Assembly: GCA_013151215.1 (NCBI GenBank)
Contig: JAADIS010000121.1
Coordinates: 1-64,000, forward strand
Direction: 5' to 3'
Origin: Chlorobiota bacterium
GTDB lineage: Bacteria > Bacteroidota > Bacteroidia > Bacteroidales > F082
Length of the DNA: 64,000 nt
Shown: one piece after another, positions 51,243 to 61,350 of the stretch
How positions within the stretch are numbered: position 1 is the first letter of the stretch
Layout of the letters: every line of letters starts with the position of its first letter
The notes under the pieces: model-generated
The model's input: only the letters and a program-made list of their open reading frames with translations
Told to the model about the DNA's origin: nothing
The model's database searches: none
Translations under genes and position numbers: made by a program

Positions 51243-51926
51243 CTATTTACATAATTCATTATAAAAGAAGACATGCTCAGCAAAGTATTTGAAATCCGCT
51301 TTATTGTTTTCAGTTATTTTGGGGCAATCGTTGAATAAAACCCCAAAGTCTTGTTTCTTGTATTTCTTCTTTCTGATGATCAGGGTGTTACCATCTTTTA
51401 CAACATAATATGCAGTAGCCTCGTTTCCCGAGATACCTATATTACCGCTGGAGGTTTCTCCACTTCGGGCATTAGGCATATCGTACACCTGAATTTTGTC
51501 GTCGAAGCCCGGGTTAAGGAGCTGCAAAAGCAGATATTTATCTTTTGTCGGGTGCTTGACCCTTTTCCAGTAAATATATTCTCTTTCTACGACTTCGCTG
51601 AAATTGGAGTTGGCAAGTTTTTTAATGTTCGACGATTGTTCGGCAATAATTTCAATTTTTGCAAGTCCGTCAACCTTTAATTTGAGTTGCTCTATATCAG
51701 AAGCCTTAAACTTGTTTTTGTTCCCTTGTTCATCCAACAGCATGAAGCTCATCATCCCGTTAGGGCCAAAGGATGCATACTTTATTTTGCCTTTGATTGT
51801 GCTTCCGTCAAGTTTGATTACTTCGGCAGGGCCTGAGATAGAGGATAGTGGAGTTACAAATTGAGCATATGTCATGCTGCTCAATAATAAAATTGCAGAT
51901 AATAAAACTAAGTATTTTTTTGTCAT
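51243..51926 (-). CDS. Secreted protein of unknown function
   Basis: I do not recognise this 227-residue protein. It has a signal peptide (MTKKYLVLLSAILLL to SMTYAQ). A region that may form a small beta barrel follows (GPAEVIKLDGSTIKGKIKYA, a pattern seen in many Bacteroidota proteins that sense or bind at the envelope). Further parts are strands with EYIYWKRVKHPTKDKYLLLQLL and a C-terminal helix with two cysteines (NDCPKITENNKADFKYFAEHV, ending ELCK). It stands alone between sucC and the nar operon. Confidence 0.7.
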   Translation of the reverse strand: MTKKYLVLLSAILLLSSMTYAQFVTPLSSISGPAEVIKLDGSTIKGKIKYASFGPNGMMSFMLLDEQGNKNKFKASDIEQLKLKVDGLAKIEIIAEQSSNIKKLANSNFSEVVEREYIYWKRVKHPTKDKYLLLQLLNPGFDDKIQVYDMPNARSGETSSGNIGISGNEATAYYVVKDGNTLIIRKKKYKKQDFGVLFNDCPKITENNKADFKYFAEHVFFYNELCK

Positions 51927-52260
51927 ATGAGAAGATTTTATTTTGATGCCAAATATCGTAAAAATTTCTATTTGGAATTTTCTTCTTTATAAAAGCTTAT
52001 TAGCTCTATACTATCATATAAAATAATCTTATACCAGGTTCATAAAAAATAAATCTTGTTTTACAATATCCAAGTATGAAATCTTCCTTTTTCAAATAGA
52101 GCTTGTTTAGTAGAACCTAGTTTTTTGAATAAGATAAACATATTTCTCGCTCCTTAAAAATATGATATAGAACATAAAAAAAAGGGCGTTAAATAGATGT
52201 TAAAAAAATCACAAATTATTTAAAAAGCAGAAAATCAGAATTTTAATATAAAATCCACTT
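51927..52260. other. AT-rich gene-free region
   Basis: No ORF, hairpin with T-tract or clear -7 element is visible. It is the left part of the long gap upstream of the nar operon. Confidence 0.35.
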
Positions 52261-52272
52261 ATTCAGAATGAG

Positions 52273-52322
52273 TATAAATTATGATAATGCGCATAAATTG
52301 CGTAAATCTCATCATTATTACT
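52273..52322. promoter_or_regulatory. Candidate operator region of the nar operon
   Basis: Between 52277 and 52318 the AT-rich sequence holds an inverted aattatg..cataaatt pair around the palindrome atgcgcat (52287-52294), and a tgcg-taaat direct repeat. Tandem Crp/Fnr regulators are encoded in the same operon, so this is the likely control site. It is not a standard TTGAT-N4-ATCAA box, and the site is only a candidate. Confidence 0.3.
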
Positions 52323-52357
52323 TTTATTTTTACGGAAAAATTTAAACTCTTTAAAAT

Positions 52358-53194
52358 ATGAGATTCTATAAGTTAAAAGGGGTATTCTTGATTTTGGGGA
52401 TGGCCTTTGCGATTTTTTGTAAAGCCGAAGATGGCAATAGTTTATTTACGAGGCTTTGTACTCCTTGCCATACTATAGGTGGCGGCAGGTTGGTAGGCCC
52501 CGATTTGCTGAAGATTACGGAGAAAAAGGATAAAAGCTGGCTTATTTCTTTTATACAATCCTCACAAAGCGTGATTAAAGATGGCGATGCGGATGCAATT
52601 GCCTTGTTTGACGAGTATAATAAAATAATGATGCCCGACCAACCCTTGAGCACTGCGGAAGTTGAGTCGGTATTAAAATATATTGAATCAAAAAGTAGTC
52701 AGGGCGGACAGGCTGGCACAACAAAGATTGTTGATATGCTAAGTTCTGCCACGGACGATAATATTGCTGAGGGACTTCTTTTGTTTTCGGGGAAGAAAAG
52801 CCTTGAAAACGGTGGTATAGTCTGTATTTCATGCCACAGCATAAAAGACGATAATGTTTTCAGCAGCGGTAAGCTGGCCAAGGACCTTACTTTGACCTAT
52901 GGCATTATGGGGAGCGCCGGCGTCTCGGCCATCCTAAATAGCCCACCATTTCCCGCAATGTCGGAAACCTATAAGAACAATCCTTTGACAGAGGAAGAAA
53001 TATTGAGCCTGACAGCTTATTTGCGATTTGTTGGCGAAAACCGTTATTATCAACACCCCGTTGATTTTGGGACAACATTCGCCGCTTTTGGGATAATCGT
53101 GTTTATAATGTTGAACATCGGCATTATCATACTCTATTTCAGGCGCAAGCGCAATACTGTAAACCAAGAGATACTAAACAGGCAATCTTTATAA
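52358..53194 (+). CDS. Membrane-anchored diheme cytochrome c of the nar operon (NarC-like)
   Basis: The 278-residue product has an N-terminal export signal (residues 1-22) and two class I-type cytochrome c domains with CTPCH (residues 34-38) and CISCH (156-160). A C-terminal membrane helix (about 245-268, FGIIVFIMLNIGIIILYF) is followed by a basic stop-transfer tail. Most of it should lie outside the cytoplasmic membrane. In Thermus the nar operon also opens with a membrane-bound diheme cytochrome c (NarC) needed for an active enzyme. By position the protein here should feed or take electrons at NarI. It starts 24 bases before narG. Confidence 0.85.
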   Translation: MRFYKLKGVFLILGMAFAIFCKAEDGNSLFTRLCTPCHTIGGGRLVGPDLLKITEKKDKSWLISFIQSSQSVIKDGDADAIALFDEYNKIMMPDQPLSTAEVESVLKYIESKSSQGGQAGTTKIVDMLSSATDDNIAEGLLLFSGKKSLENGGIVCISCHSIKDDNVFSSGKLAKDLTLTYGIMGSAGVSAILNSPPFPAMSETYKNNPLTEEEILSLTAYLRFVGENRYYQHPVDFGTTFAAFGIIVFIMLNIGIIILYFRRKRNTVNQEILNRQSL

Positions 53195-53217
53195 TAAATT
53201 AAGCTAAATCTATTTAT

Positions 53218-56200
53218 ATGAGTTGGATAAAAGATTTGATCTCCCCCAAAACAAGGCAATGGGAGGAAATGTATAGAAACAGATGGCAACATGATAAAAT
53301 TGTTAGAAGTACTCATGGAGTAAACTGTACCGGAGGGTGTAGCTGGAACATCCATGTTAAGGACGGTATAGTGGTTTGGGAAACACAGGCCATGGATTAT
53401 CCTTTGTTGGAAAAGTCCCTGCCTCCTTACGAACCTCGCGGATGCCAGCGCGGAATCTCGTTTTCCTGGTATTTGTATAGCCCGATCAGGGTTAAATATC
53501 CTATGATCAGGGGTGCGCTTGTTGACATCTTTAAAGAGGAAAAAGCCAAAACGGGCGATGCCCTGAAAGCCTGGGAAAACATTCAGAGCAACCCTGAGAC
53601 AAGGAAGAGGTATCAAACAGCAAGAGGAAAAGGCGGTTTTAGGAGGGCCAGCTGGGAAGAGGCCAAGGAAATAATTGCTGCGGCAAATATTTATACGGTT
53701 AAAAAGTATGGCCCCGACAGGATGGTGGGTTTTTCACCTATACCAGCCATGTCGATGCTGAGCTATGCTGCCGGATCGCGTTTCCTCCAACTGATGGGAG
53801 GCGTTAACCTGAGTTTTTACGATTGGTATTGCGACTTGCCGAACTCGTTTCCCGAAATTTGGGGAGAGCAGACAGATGTGGCGGAAAGTGCCGACTGGTA
53901 TAACTCCAAGTTTATTGCCGTTATGGGCGCCAACCTTGGGATGACGCGTACACCCGATGTTCATTTCTTTTCCGAGTCGAGGCATAATGGAACAAAGACT
54001 GTTGTTTTTGCCCCCGACTTCAACATGGTTGCCAAATATGCCGATAAGTGGGTTCCTGTTCATGCCGGACAGGACGGTGCGTTTTGGATGGCCGTAACAC
54101 ACATTATTTTAAAAGAGTATCATCACGATAAAAAAACACCTTATTTTATCGATTATACGAAGAAATACACCGATAGCCCTTTTCTGGTGGAAATCAATGA
54201 GGAGGATGGCAAACTTGTTCCCGGAAGAATGTTGAGGGCCTCGGCCGTCAAAAAATATAAGGATATCGAAAAAGGCGACTGGAAGTTTCTCAACATAGAT
54301 TCCAAAAGCGGTGAGATGGTCTGTCCCGGAGGAAGTTCCGGACACAGGTGGGATAGCAAGGACGGTAACTGGAACATGAAATTCGAGGATGCCGAAACAG
54401 GGAAACCTTATGATCCCGAACTGACCTTGTTGGAAAACAAAGACGAAGTGCTGCAAGTTGAATTCATTGAATACGGCAAGAACAAAATAGCCCAAAGGGG
54501 AGTTCCGGTCAAGCACATCAATACAGTTGGCGGTATGGTTAAGGTAACTACCGTTTATGACCTCATTATGGCTCAATATGGCGTTGACAGGGGGCTTGGA
54601 GGCGACTATCCCTCTACTTACGAAGATAAGGAAGCAGCCTATACACCGGCCTGGCAAGAGATATTGACAGGCATCGGCCCCAAGACAGTTATCCAGTTTG
54701 CGCGCGAATGGGCAAGGACTGCGGAAACCACTAACGGAAAATGCAGTATTATAATAGGTGCTGGAATAAATCATTGGTATCACAATAATTTAATCTATCG
54801 TGCCGGAACCATGGCATTGATGCTCACAGGATGTATCGGCGTCAACGGTGGCGGGATGAACCATTATGTAGGCCAGGAGAAACTGGCCCCTACCGATTCG
54901 TGGGCCAGCATAATGTCGGGCAAGGACTGGCAAAAGGGAGTTAGGTTGCAACAAGCACCTATTTGGCATTATATAAACTCCGACCAGTGGCGCTACGACG
55001 GCAATCAGGCCGACTATAATACCGTTCCCGAAAATGAACTGTCCTCAATGCATTCGGCCGATATGACCGTAAAAGCAGTGCGTAACGGATGGATGCCTTT
55101 CTACCCACAATACAACAAGCATAATTTCGATATTATAAAGGATGCCGAGGAATCAGGAGCCAAAACAGAAGATGACATTAAGAAATATGTTGTTGAGAAA
55201 CTGAAGTCCAAGGAGTTGGTTCATTCGGTAGTTGAGCCCGATGAGGAAATCAACTTCCCGCGGCTTTGGTATATCTGGAGAGGAAACGCATTGATGTCGA
55301 GTGCTAAAGGCCATGAATATTTTATGAATCATTATCTTGGCACACATCATAATTCTATTGCTGACGAGGTCGCCGATAAATTCGTAAAAGATATTAAATT
55401 CAGGAGTGAAAGCCCAAAAGGCAAGATGGATCTTATCGTGAATCTTAATTTCAGGATGGATACATCAGCACTATACTCCGATATCGTTTTGCCGGCAGCG
55501 TCCTGGTATGAGAAAACGGATTTAAACAGTACCGATATGCACTCGTTTATTCATCCTCTTTCACCGGCTATTGCACCCGTATGGGAGTCGAAGAGCGATT
55601 GGGTTATTTTCCGCGAGATAGCAAAGGCTACCAGTGAGCTGGCGAAGAAGCATTTTGCTGAGCCTATTAAGGATTTGGTAAACCTGCCCATAGCACACGA
55701 TAGTGCCGGCGAGGTGTCTCAAAGCGAAATAAAAGACTGGAGCAAAGGTGAATGCGAACCTGTTCCAGGTAAAACTATGCATGATATGGTAGTTGTTGAA
55801 CGCGATTATACCAAGATTTATGATAAGTTTATCAGTCTGGGACCCAATATTAAAAATGGATTGGGCGCACATGGCAACACTTATCAATGTGCCGATTTTT
55901 ATGAGAAAATGTTGGACGACAAAGATCATCTTCAAGAGGTTGACGGCAAGAAATACCCTTCGCTTTATGAGGATGAGGAGGCTGCCAATGCAGTTTTGCA
56001 CCTATCAAGCCTCACGAACGGAGAGCTTAGCAAAAGAGCTTATGAAGGAGCCGAGAAAAGAACCGGCATACATCTAACGGATATTTCGGAAGGGAGCAAG
56101 GATGTTCGCATAAATTATAAAGATCTTCAAACAAGGCCGCACCGCTACAACCAATCTCCTGTATGGTCAGGGTTGATGAATGACGGTCGGGCCTACTCAG

Positions 56201-56829
56201 CATATACATATAATGTTGAGCGTTTGATCCCATGGCGCACATTAACCGGGCGCCAACATTTTTATCTCGATCATGAAGCATATATAAAGTTCGGTGAGCA
56301 CCTGCCTACCTATAAGCCATCCCCGAAACCGGAGGTTTATGGCGAGCTTCGTCAGACGGTTGCCACAGGCAGGGCTAAAATGCTAAACGTACTTACTCCT
56401 CACGGAAAATGGCATATCCACTCCACTTATGGCGACACCTTGAGGATGCTTACCCTTTCGAGAGGGATGGAGCCGTGCTGGTTGAGCGTTGAAGATGCAG
56501 CTGAAATGGGCATTAAAGACAACGATTGGGTTGAAGTGTATAACGACAACGGCGTTTATTGCACGCGTGCTTGTGTGAGCGTAAGGATACCTAAAGGTAT
56601 TTGTATAGTTTACCATTCCCCCGAGCGGACTTATTCAGTGCCAAAATCGCAAATAAGGGGAGGAAAGCGTGCCGGCGGACACAATAGTTTTACCAGGGTG
56701 CACCTCAAGCCAAACCTGATGGCCGGTGGATATGGGCAGTTTACCTACCACTTTAATTATTGGGGCCCGGTAGGGGTAAACCGCGACACCCATGTTTTAG
56801 TACAGAAAATGAAAAAAGTAGAATTTTAA
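53218..56829 (+). CDS. narG: Respiratory nitrate reductase alpha subunit NarG
   Basis: The 1203-residue molybdenum subunit reduces nitrate to nitrite. It follows E. coli NarG closely: [22 protein letters not shown] with the FS0 ligands His33, Cys37, Cys41 and Cys76 (PRGCQRG), then [20 protein letters not shown], where an Asp near residue 206 should bind Mo. Later matches are [33 protein letters not shown] and [17 protein letters not shown]. There is no Tat signal, so the active site should face the cytoplasm. It is a little shorter than the 1247 residues of E. coli at both ends. It lies 13 bases before narH. Confidence 0.97.
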   Translation: MSWIKDLISPKTRQWEEMYRNRWQHDKIVRSTHGVNCTGGCSWNIHVKDGIVVWETQAMDYPLLEKSLPPYEPRGCQRGISFSWYLYSPIRVKYPMIRGALVDIFKEEKAKTGDALKAWENIQSNPETRKRYQTARGKGGFRRASWEEAKEIIAAANIYTVKKYGPDRMVGFSPIPAMSMLSYAAGSRFLQLMGGVNLSFYDWYCDLPNSFPEIWGEQTDVAESADWYNSKFIAVMGANLGMTRTPDVHFFSESRHNGTKTVVFAPDFNMVAKYADKWVPVHAGQDGAFWMAVTHIILKEYHHDKKTPYFIDYTKKYTDSPFLVEINEEDGKLVPGRMLRASAVKKYKDIEKGDWKFLNIDSKSGEMVCPGGSSGHRWDSKDGNWNMKFEDAETGKPYDPELTLLENKDEVLQVEFIEYGKNKIAQRGVPVKHINTVGGMVKVTTVYDLIMAQYGVDRGLGGDYPSTYEDKEAAYTPAWQEILTGIGPKTVIQFAREWARTAETTNGKCSIIIGAGINHWYHNNLIYRAGTMALMLTGCIGVNGGGMNHYVGQEKLAPTDSWASIMSGKDWQKGVRLQQAPIWHYINSDQWRYDGNQADYNTVPENELSSMHSADMTVKAVRNGWMPFYPQYNKHNFDIIKDAEESGAKTEDDIKKYVVEKLKSKELVHSVVEPDEEINFPRLWYIWRGNALMSSAKGHEYFMNHYLGTHHNSIADEVADKFVKDIKFRSESPKGKMDLIVNLNFRMDTSALYSDIVLPAASWYEKTDLNSTDMHSFIHPLSPAIAPVWESKSDWVIFREIAKATSELAKKHFAEPIKDLVNLPIAHDSAGEVSQSEIKDWSKGECEPVPGKTMHDMVVVERDYTKIYDKFISLGPNIKNGLGAHGNTYQCADFYEKMLDDKDHLQEVDGKKYPSLYEDEEAANAVLHLSSLTNGELSKRAYEGAEKRTGIHLTDISEGSKDVRINYKDLQTRPHRYNQSPVWSGLMNDGRAYSAYTYNVERLIPWRTLTGRQHFYLDHEAYIKFGEHLPTYKPSPKPEVYGELRQTVATGRAKMLNVLTPHGKWHIHSTYGDTLRMLTLSRGMEPCWLSVEDAAEMGIKDNDWVEVYNDNGVYCTRACVSVRIPKGICIVYHSPERTYSVPKSQIRGGKRAGGHNSFTRVHLKPNLMAGGYGQFTYHFNYWGPVGVNRDTHVLVQKMKKVEF

Positions 56830-56842
56830 ATATTATCATACC

Positions 56843-58336
56843 ATGGATATCAGATCACAAATAGCAATGGTTTTTCATCTTGATAAATGTATCGGATGTC
56901 ATACATGTTCAATCGCTTGTAAAAATATATGGACCGACAGGAAAGGTGCGGAGTATATGTGGTGGAACAATGTTGAAACCAAACCCGGTACAGGTTATCC
57001 CAGCAAATGGGAAGATCAGGACATATATAAGGGAGGATGGGAAAAAAAAGGTGACACCCTTGCTCTTAAAGGCGCTGGGAAATTCAAGGGGCTTAAGGTT
57101 TTGTTCCACAATTCGAATATGCCTGTTATCGATGATTATTACGAGCCCTGGACATATCAATATGAGCATTTGTTCGAGGCGGAAGAGGGCGATGACCAGC
57201 CCGTTGCACGTCCGGTTTCACTGATAACAGGCGACCCTATAACTCCTAAGTCGGGGCCAAACTGGGATGACGACCTTAGCGGTTCGGAAGATTATGCCAA
57301 AAACGACGTAAACTTCAAGAATCTGTCGAAAGCAGAACAGGAAGCAATGTTCCAGCTGGAGAGGATGACCATGCATTATTTACCGAGGATGTGCAATCAT
57401 TGCTTGAACCCTGCCTGCGTTGCCGCTTGTCCGTCAGGGGCCATATATAAAAGAGGTGAAGACGGCATAGTGCTTATAAATCAGAAAAAATGCCGTGGCT
57501 GGCGCATGTGCGTAACGGCATGTCCATATAAGAAAAGCTATTATAACTGGAGTACGGGGAAATCGGAGAAATGCTTGCTGTGCTATCCTCGCGTTGAATC
57601 GGGTCAGGCCCCGGCTTGTATGCATTCATGCGTTGGACGTATTAGGTATATTGGCGTAATGTTGTACGATGCCGATAAAATTGAGGCCGCCGCTGCCAGC
57701 TCCAATGATGATCTAATTAAGAACCAACTAGATATTTACCTGGATCCCAACGACCCCGAAGTGATAGCCGCAGCCAGGAAAAACGGTATTGCCGATTCAA
57801 CCCTGGAGACGGCACAAAAATCACCGATTTATAAGTTCGTGAAAAAATGGGGCCTTGCCTTGCCTTTACACCCTGAGTTCCGTACGCTGCCAAACTTGTT
57901 TTATGTGCCACCGTTGTTGCCCACTATGGCTTTTGTCAACGAAGAGGGCTCCTACGAAACAACTAGTGAGTCCTTTTGGGGAGCAATTGAGAAATCAAGA
58001 CTGCCCATGAGTTATCTGGCAAGTTTGTTCAGCGCAGGAAATGAAGAGGTAATTAAGAACATACTTAAAAAACTGATGGCCGTGCGTTTGCACCGCAGGG
58101 CGGAAACAGTTGGCGACCTCCCGGAAGAGGAGTCCAAAGGAGCAATGAAAGATGTTGTTATGGACAAAGATACTGCCGATGCGATATTCAGGTTGACATC
58201 CTTGCCTTTGTTCGATCAGCGCTTCGTTATTCCGCCGGCTCATCGCGAGGAAGCTATGGAAATGCTGGAGAGCACTGCCGATGTTAAAGGAAATACAGGT
58301 TTCGGGTTTAAGGAGCCACCGGTAAGGGGTTTGTAA
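56843..58336 (+). CDS. narH: Respiratory nitrate reductase beta subunit NarH
   Basis: The 497-residue electron-transfer subunit has four cysteine clusters: Cys16, 19, 22 and 26 (CIGCHTCSIAC), CNHCLNPACVAACP, CRGWRMCVTACP with the Trp that marks the [3Fe-4S] site of the family, and CLLC...CMHSC. The length is close to E. coli NarH (512). It carries electrons from the NarI hemes to NarG on the cytoplasmic side of the membrane. A gap of about 60 bases separates it from narJ. Confidence 0.97.
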   Translation: MDIRSQIAMVFHLDKCIGCHTCSIACKNIWTDRKGAEYMWWNNVETKPGTGYPSKWEDQDIYKGGWEKKGDTLALKGAGKFKGLKVLFHNSNMPVIDDYYEPWTYQYEHLFEAEEGDDQPVARPVSLITGDPITPKSGPNWDDDLSGSEDYAKNDVNFKNLSKAEQEAMFQLERMTMHYLPRMCNHCLNPACVAACPSGAIYKRGEDGIVLINQKKCRGWRMCVTACPYKKSYYNWSTGKSEKCLLCYPRVESGQAPACMHSCVGRIRYIGVMLYDADKIEAAAASSNDDLIKNQLDIYLDPNDPEVIAAARKNGIADSTLETAQKSPIYKFVKKWGLALPLHPEFRTLPNLFYVPPLLPTMAFVNEEGSYETTSESFWGAIEKSRLPMSYLASLFSAGNEEVIKNILKKLMAVRLHRRAETVGDLPEEESKGAMKDVVMDKDTADAIFRLTSLPLFDQRFVIPPAHREEAMEMLESTADVKGNTGFGFKEPPVRGL

Positions 58337-58395
58337 AAATCCACGCTTGGCGAACTTGAATTATAACATAAAATATATCTTGATAATAAAAAAAT

Positions 58396-59028
58396 ATGCA
58401 TAATCCGGAATATTATAAAAATATCGCAGAACTCTTCGCCTATCCTGACGAAAGCTTAGTGGTCAAAGCAAGGGTCTTCCGCGATAATATACACTTCCAT
58501 TCTCCTGTGAATCAGGAAAAGCTCGGTGTTTTTCTCGACGCTGTCGAAAAACTGGGCGTAAAACGGCAAAAGGAATATTATTCAAAGACTTTCGATGTTC
58601 AGGCCGTCTGTTATCTGGACATAGGCTATATGATGTTCGGGGAGGACTATAAAAGGGCCCAAATGCTTGTCAACCTCCAGAAAGAACATGAAATTGCCGG
58701 TATTGACTGTGGCACCGAACTTAGCGACCATCTGCCCAATGTGCTGCGTTTGCTTGCCGAAACAAATAATATTGAGCTTGCCGAAGAGCTGGGCTTTATC
58801 ATACTTATCCCAGCCATTAGGTTCATGCTCACTAAGTTTAAAAATATCGATAATTATTATAAAAACCTTTTGGAAGTGTTGTTGGAAATGCTTCAACATG
58901 ATTTCAAGGGTGATGAATTGCTGGAATTTGCTTTTTCGGAGGAATCATTCTCCGGGAAAAACGAGTTTTTGATGCCGTCGCCAAAAATGACGATTTGTGA
59001 TTCTAATTGTAAACAAAAAAGATTTTAA
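58396..59028 (+). CDS. narJ: Nitrate reductase assembly chaperone NarJ
   Basis: The 210-residue, helical, TorD/DmsD-type protein inserts the molybdenum cofactor into NarG and holds NarGH before membrane docking. Family signs are the start YYKNIAELFAYPDESL, the YLDIGYMMFGEDYKRAQMLVNL segment and CGTELSDHLPNVLRLLAE. A short cysteine-containing tail (CDSNCKQ) is present. It is placed between narH and narI as usual, 2 bases before narI. Confidence 0.9.
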   Translation: MHNPEYYKNIAELFAYPDESLVVKARVFRDNIHFHSPVNQEKLGVFLDAVEKLGVKRQKEYYSKTFDVQAVCYLDIGYMMFGEDYKRAQMLVNLQKEHEIAGIDCGTELSDHLPNVLRLLAETNNIELAEELGFIILIPAIRFMLTKFKNIDNYYKNLLEVLLEMLQHDFKGDELLEFAFSEESFSGKNEFLMPSPKMTICDSNCKQKRF

Positions 59029-59030
59029 TT

Positions 59031-59753
59031 ATGAGCAATTATTTTTTCTTTATAGGCTTGCCTTATGCTACAATAGTTATAGTGCTTGTTGGTACGATAT
59101 TCAGATATATGAACTTCGGTTTTAAGATATCCTCCTTGTCATCCCAGTTTCTGGAGGGCAAAGAGCTGTTTTATGGCAGCAGGCCGTTTCACTGGGGACT
59201 TTTGTCCCTTTTCCTGGGCCACTTAATAGCCTTTCTGTTCCCGAAAAGCCTAATGGTGTGGAATAGCGTGCCTCTGCGCATGCTTATTTTGGAAATTGCG
59301 GCCCTGGGTTTTGGCATAACGGTATTATATGGTTTGGGGATGCTTGTTATGCGCAGGTTCAAACATAAGAGGTTGCAGAAGGTAACGACTAAAATGGATG
59401 TTCTTGTATATGTTGTTTTATTGACCCAGGTTATTTCAGGTTTGTGGGTGGCTTACTTCGCCCGCTGGGGCTCGGCATGGTTTCCAACAGTGCTAACGCC
59501 ATACCTGAGGTCGTTGTTTGTGCTCGATCCGGATATTACTGCCGTGGCAGCAATGCCATTGTCGGTAAAAATACATATAGTTTCAGCATTTACATTGATA
59601 GGGCTGATTCCTTTCACCCGTTTTATGCACTTCCTGGTTTATCCTTTCCCATATCTTTTCAGAAGTTATCAGTATGTGATCTGGAATTGGGATCCTAAGA
59701 AAATACGGATATCCAGGAAGCTTGTGAACGGTGTTAGATCAAAGAATAATTAA
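59031..59753 (+). CDS. narI: Respiratory nitrate reductase gamma subunit NarI
   Basis: The 240-residue membrane subunit has five hydrophobic helices. Four histidines in the expected helices would bind the two b-type hemes: His54 (RPFHWG), His64 (LGHLIA), His182 (KIHIVS) and His200 (FMHFLV). It normally oxidises quinol at the outer face and passes electrons to NarH. Here it may also deal with the cytochrome c encoded first in the operon. The C-terminal basic tail fits a cytoplasmic end that anchors NarGH. Confidence 0.95.
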   Translation: MSNYFFFIGLPYATIVIVLVGTIFRYMNFGFKISSLSSQFLEGKELFYGSRPFHWGLLSLFLGHLIAFLFPKSLMVWNSVPLRMLILEIAALGFGITVLYGLGMLVMRRFKHKRLQKVTTKMDVLVYVVLLTQVISGLWVAYFARWGSAWFPTVLTPYLRSLFVLDPDITAVAAMPLSVKIHIVSAFTLIGLIPFTRFMHFLVYPFPYLFRSYQYVIWNWDPKKIRISRKLVNGVRSKNN

Positions 59754-59764
59754 AAATATATACT

Positions 59765-61306
59765 ATGAATAATAAGGCACCATCATTATTGGATTTTAAG
59801 AATCCGAGCATAGCAACTTTGCACTTGACATGGGTTGCGTTTTTCCTGACTTTTGTCGTATGGTTCAATATGGCAGGCGTTCTGTCAAAAATGATAGAAC
59901 AGTTCGATTGGCTATCCAAATCAAACGTAAAAGCATTGCTGGTTACCAATGTGGCGCTGACAATCCCTGCCCGTATCATAGTTGGCGGCTTGATTGACAA
60001 GTATGGGCCGAGAAGAATTTTTGCAGGTTTGATGGTTATAATGGTCATTCCCGGTCTGACATTTGCTTTCGGCGACGACTTAACCCAGCTTGTCTTGTCG
60101 AGATTAGCCCTTGGCGCCATTGGTGCAGGCTTTGTTATCGGTATTAAAATGACAGCAAATTGGTTTACGCCCAAATATATAGGCCGGGCCGAAGGTTTTT
60201 ATGCCGGATGGGGTAATTTTGGCTCAGCTGCCGCCGCTGCCATGGTTCCTTTTGTGGCTGTTAATATCCTTGGTGGCGACTGGCGTTGGTCGTTGGCGAT
60301 AACAAGCATAGTTACAGCAGTTTACGGTGTGGTTTATTTTTTCGTCGTGAAAGATTATCCCGAAGGTTACGAGCCAAAGGCAAAACAGAAAAAAGGGGGG
60401 GCAATGCCTGTTTCCTCCTATTTCGACCTGGGACAGTACGTTGTTTGGGAATTGCCCCTTTATGGTGCGTTGGGCCTGGTGGTCTTTGTTCTGCACAAGC
60501 AGGTTGTAAACGCGCAGCCACTTATTAGCTGGTCGATGGTCTGGGTGTCCTGGCTAATTCTGGGGGTCATATATTTAATTGATGTGGCAAGAATCCTCAA
60601 GGCAAACCTTCCGCGACTTAAAAAAGGAGTTCCTGAAGAGGAAAAATTCCCGTTTGGTAGCGTAGGCGCCCTAAACACCACGTATTTCGCGAATTTTGGG
60701 GCCGAACTGGCAATAGTCTCTATGCTCCCTATGTTTTTTTATGAGGTTTTCAGCAATTTGCTCTATGAAGATGGCTCACAGATAATGACACTAACAATGG
60801 CAGGCGCCGTTGCAGGTTCTTTTGCTTTTATGAACCTGATAGCCCGACCCTTGGGCGGTTTGCTCTCCGATAAGCTGGGAAGCCGGAAAAAAACCATGTT
60901 GCTGTATATGGCCGGAATAACCATAGGCTTTTTCCTCATGGCAATAATTGCTAAATATGGCCCTGTTGGCAGTGACGGGGAAGTTACCTTGTTGCCGCAA
61001 TTCAATACTTTGGCATGGCTGGTCGTATCCATCGCGATTACGATGTTTGCCTCGTTCTTCGTTCAAGGTGCCGAAGGTGCTACTTTTGCCATGATACCTT
61101 CCATTAAAAAGGAAATGACGGGCAGGATAGCCGGAATGGCAGGGGCTTTTGGAAACGTAGGGGCAGTAACCTACTTGTTTTTATATAATTTCATGGACGA
61201 CAAGACCTTTTTGTTTATGCTCTCAGGAGGTGCGTTAATAAGCTTGGTTTATTGTTACTTTATGCTTAGGGAACCTAAAAACGCATTTGTTGACAGTTTT
61301 GAGTAA
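59765..61306 (+). CDS. narK: NarK-type nitrate/nitrite transporter, first copy
   Basis: The 513-residue major-facilitator transporter has about 12 membrane helices, a GGLIDKYGPRR loop, the motif MTANWFTPKYIGRAEGFYAGWGNFGS (described by its ends) and a late AGMAGAFGNVGAVTYL nitrate signature. It looks like the NarK1/NasA group, usually proton-coupled nitrate importers; that assignment is by likeness only. It stands 11 bases after narI, and a second, different NarK follows, so uptake and nitrite exchange may be split between them. Confidence 0.9.
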   Translation: MNNKAPSLLDFKNPSIATLHLTWVAFFLTFVVWFNMAGVLSKMIEQFDWLSKSNVKALLVTNVALTIPARIIVGGLIDKYGPRRIFAGLMVIMVIPGLTFAFGDDLTQLVLSRLALGAIGAGFVIGIKMTANWFTPKYIGRAEGFYAGWGNFGSAAAAAMVPFVAVNILGGDWRWSLAITSIVTAVYGVVYFFVVKDYPEGYEPKAKQKKGGAMPVSSYFDLGQYVVWELPLYGALGLVVFVLHKQVVNAQPLISWSMVWVSWLILGVIYLIDVARILKANLPRLKKGVPEEEKFPFGSVGALNTTYFANFGAELAIVSMLPMFFYEVFSNLLYEDGSQIMTLTMAGAVAGSFAFMNLIARPLGGLLSDKLGSRKKTMLLYMAGITIGFFLMAIIAKYGPVGSDGEVTLLPQFNTLAWLVVSIAITMFASFFVQGAEGATFAMIPSIKKEMTGRIAGMAGAFGNVGAVTYLFLYNFMDDKTFLFMLSGGALISLVYCYFMLREPKNAFVDSFE

Positions 61307-61350
61307 ATAACGCTTTTTAAAGAATAAATATCACTAAATAAAGAAATATT

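Noticed and set aside
54109-54783. Long antisense ORF inside narG
   Set aside because: It is a shadow of the narG frame, with no family likeness and no start signals.
53218-56829. Tat-exported (outward-facing) NarG as in archaea
   Set aside because: No twin-arginine signal is present; the N-terminus aligns directly with cytoplasmic E. coli NarG.
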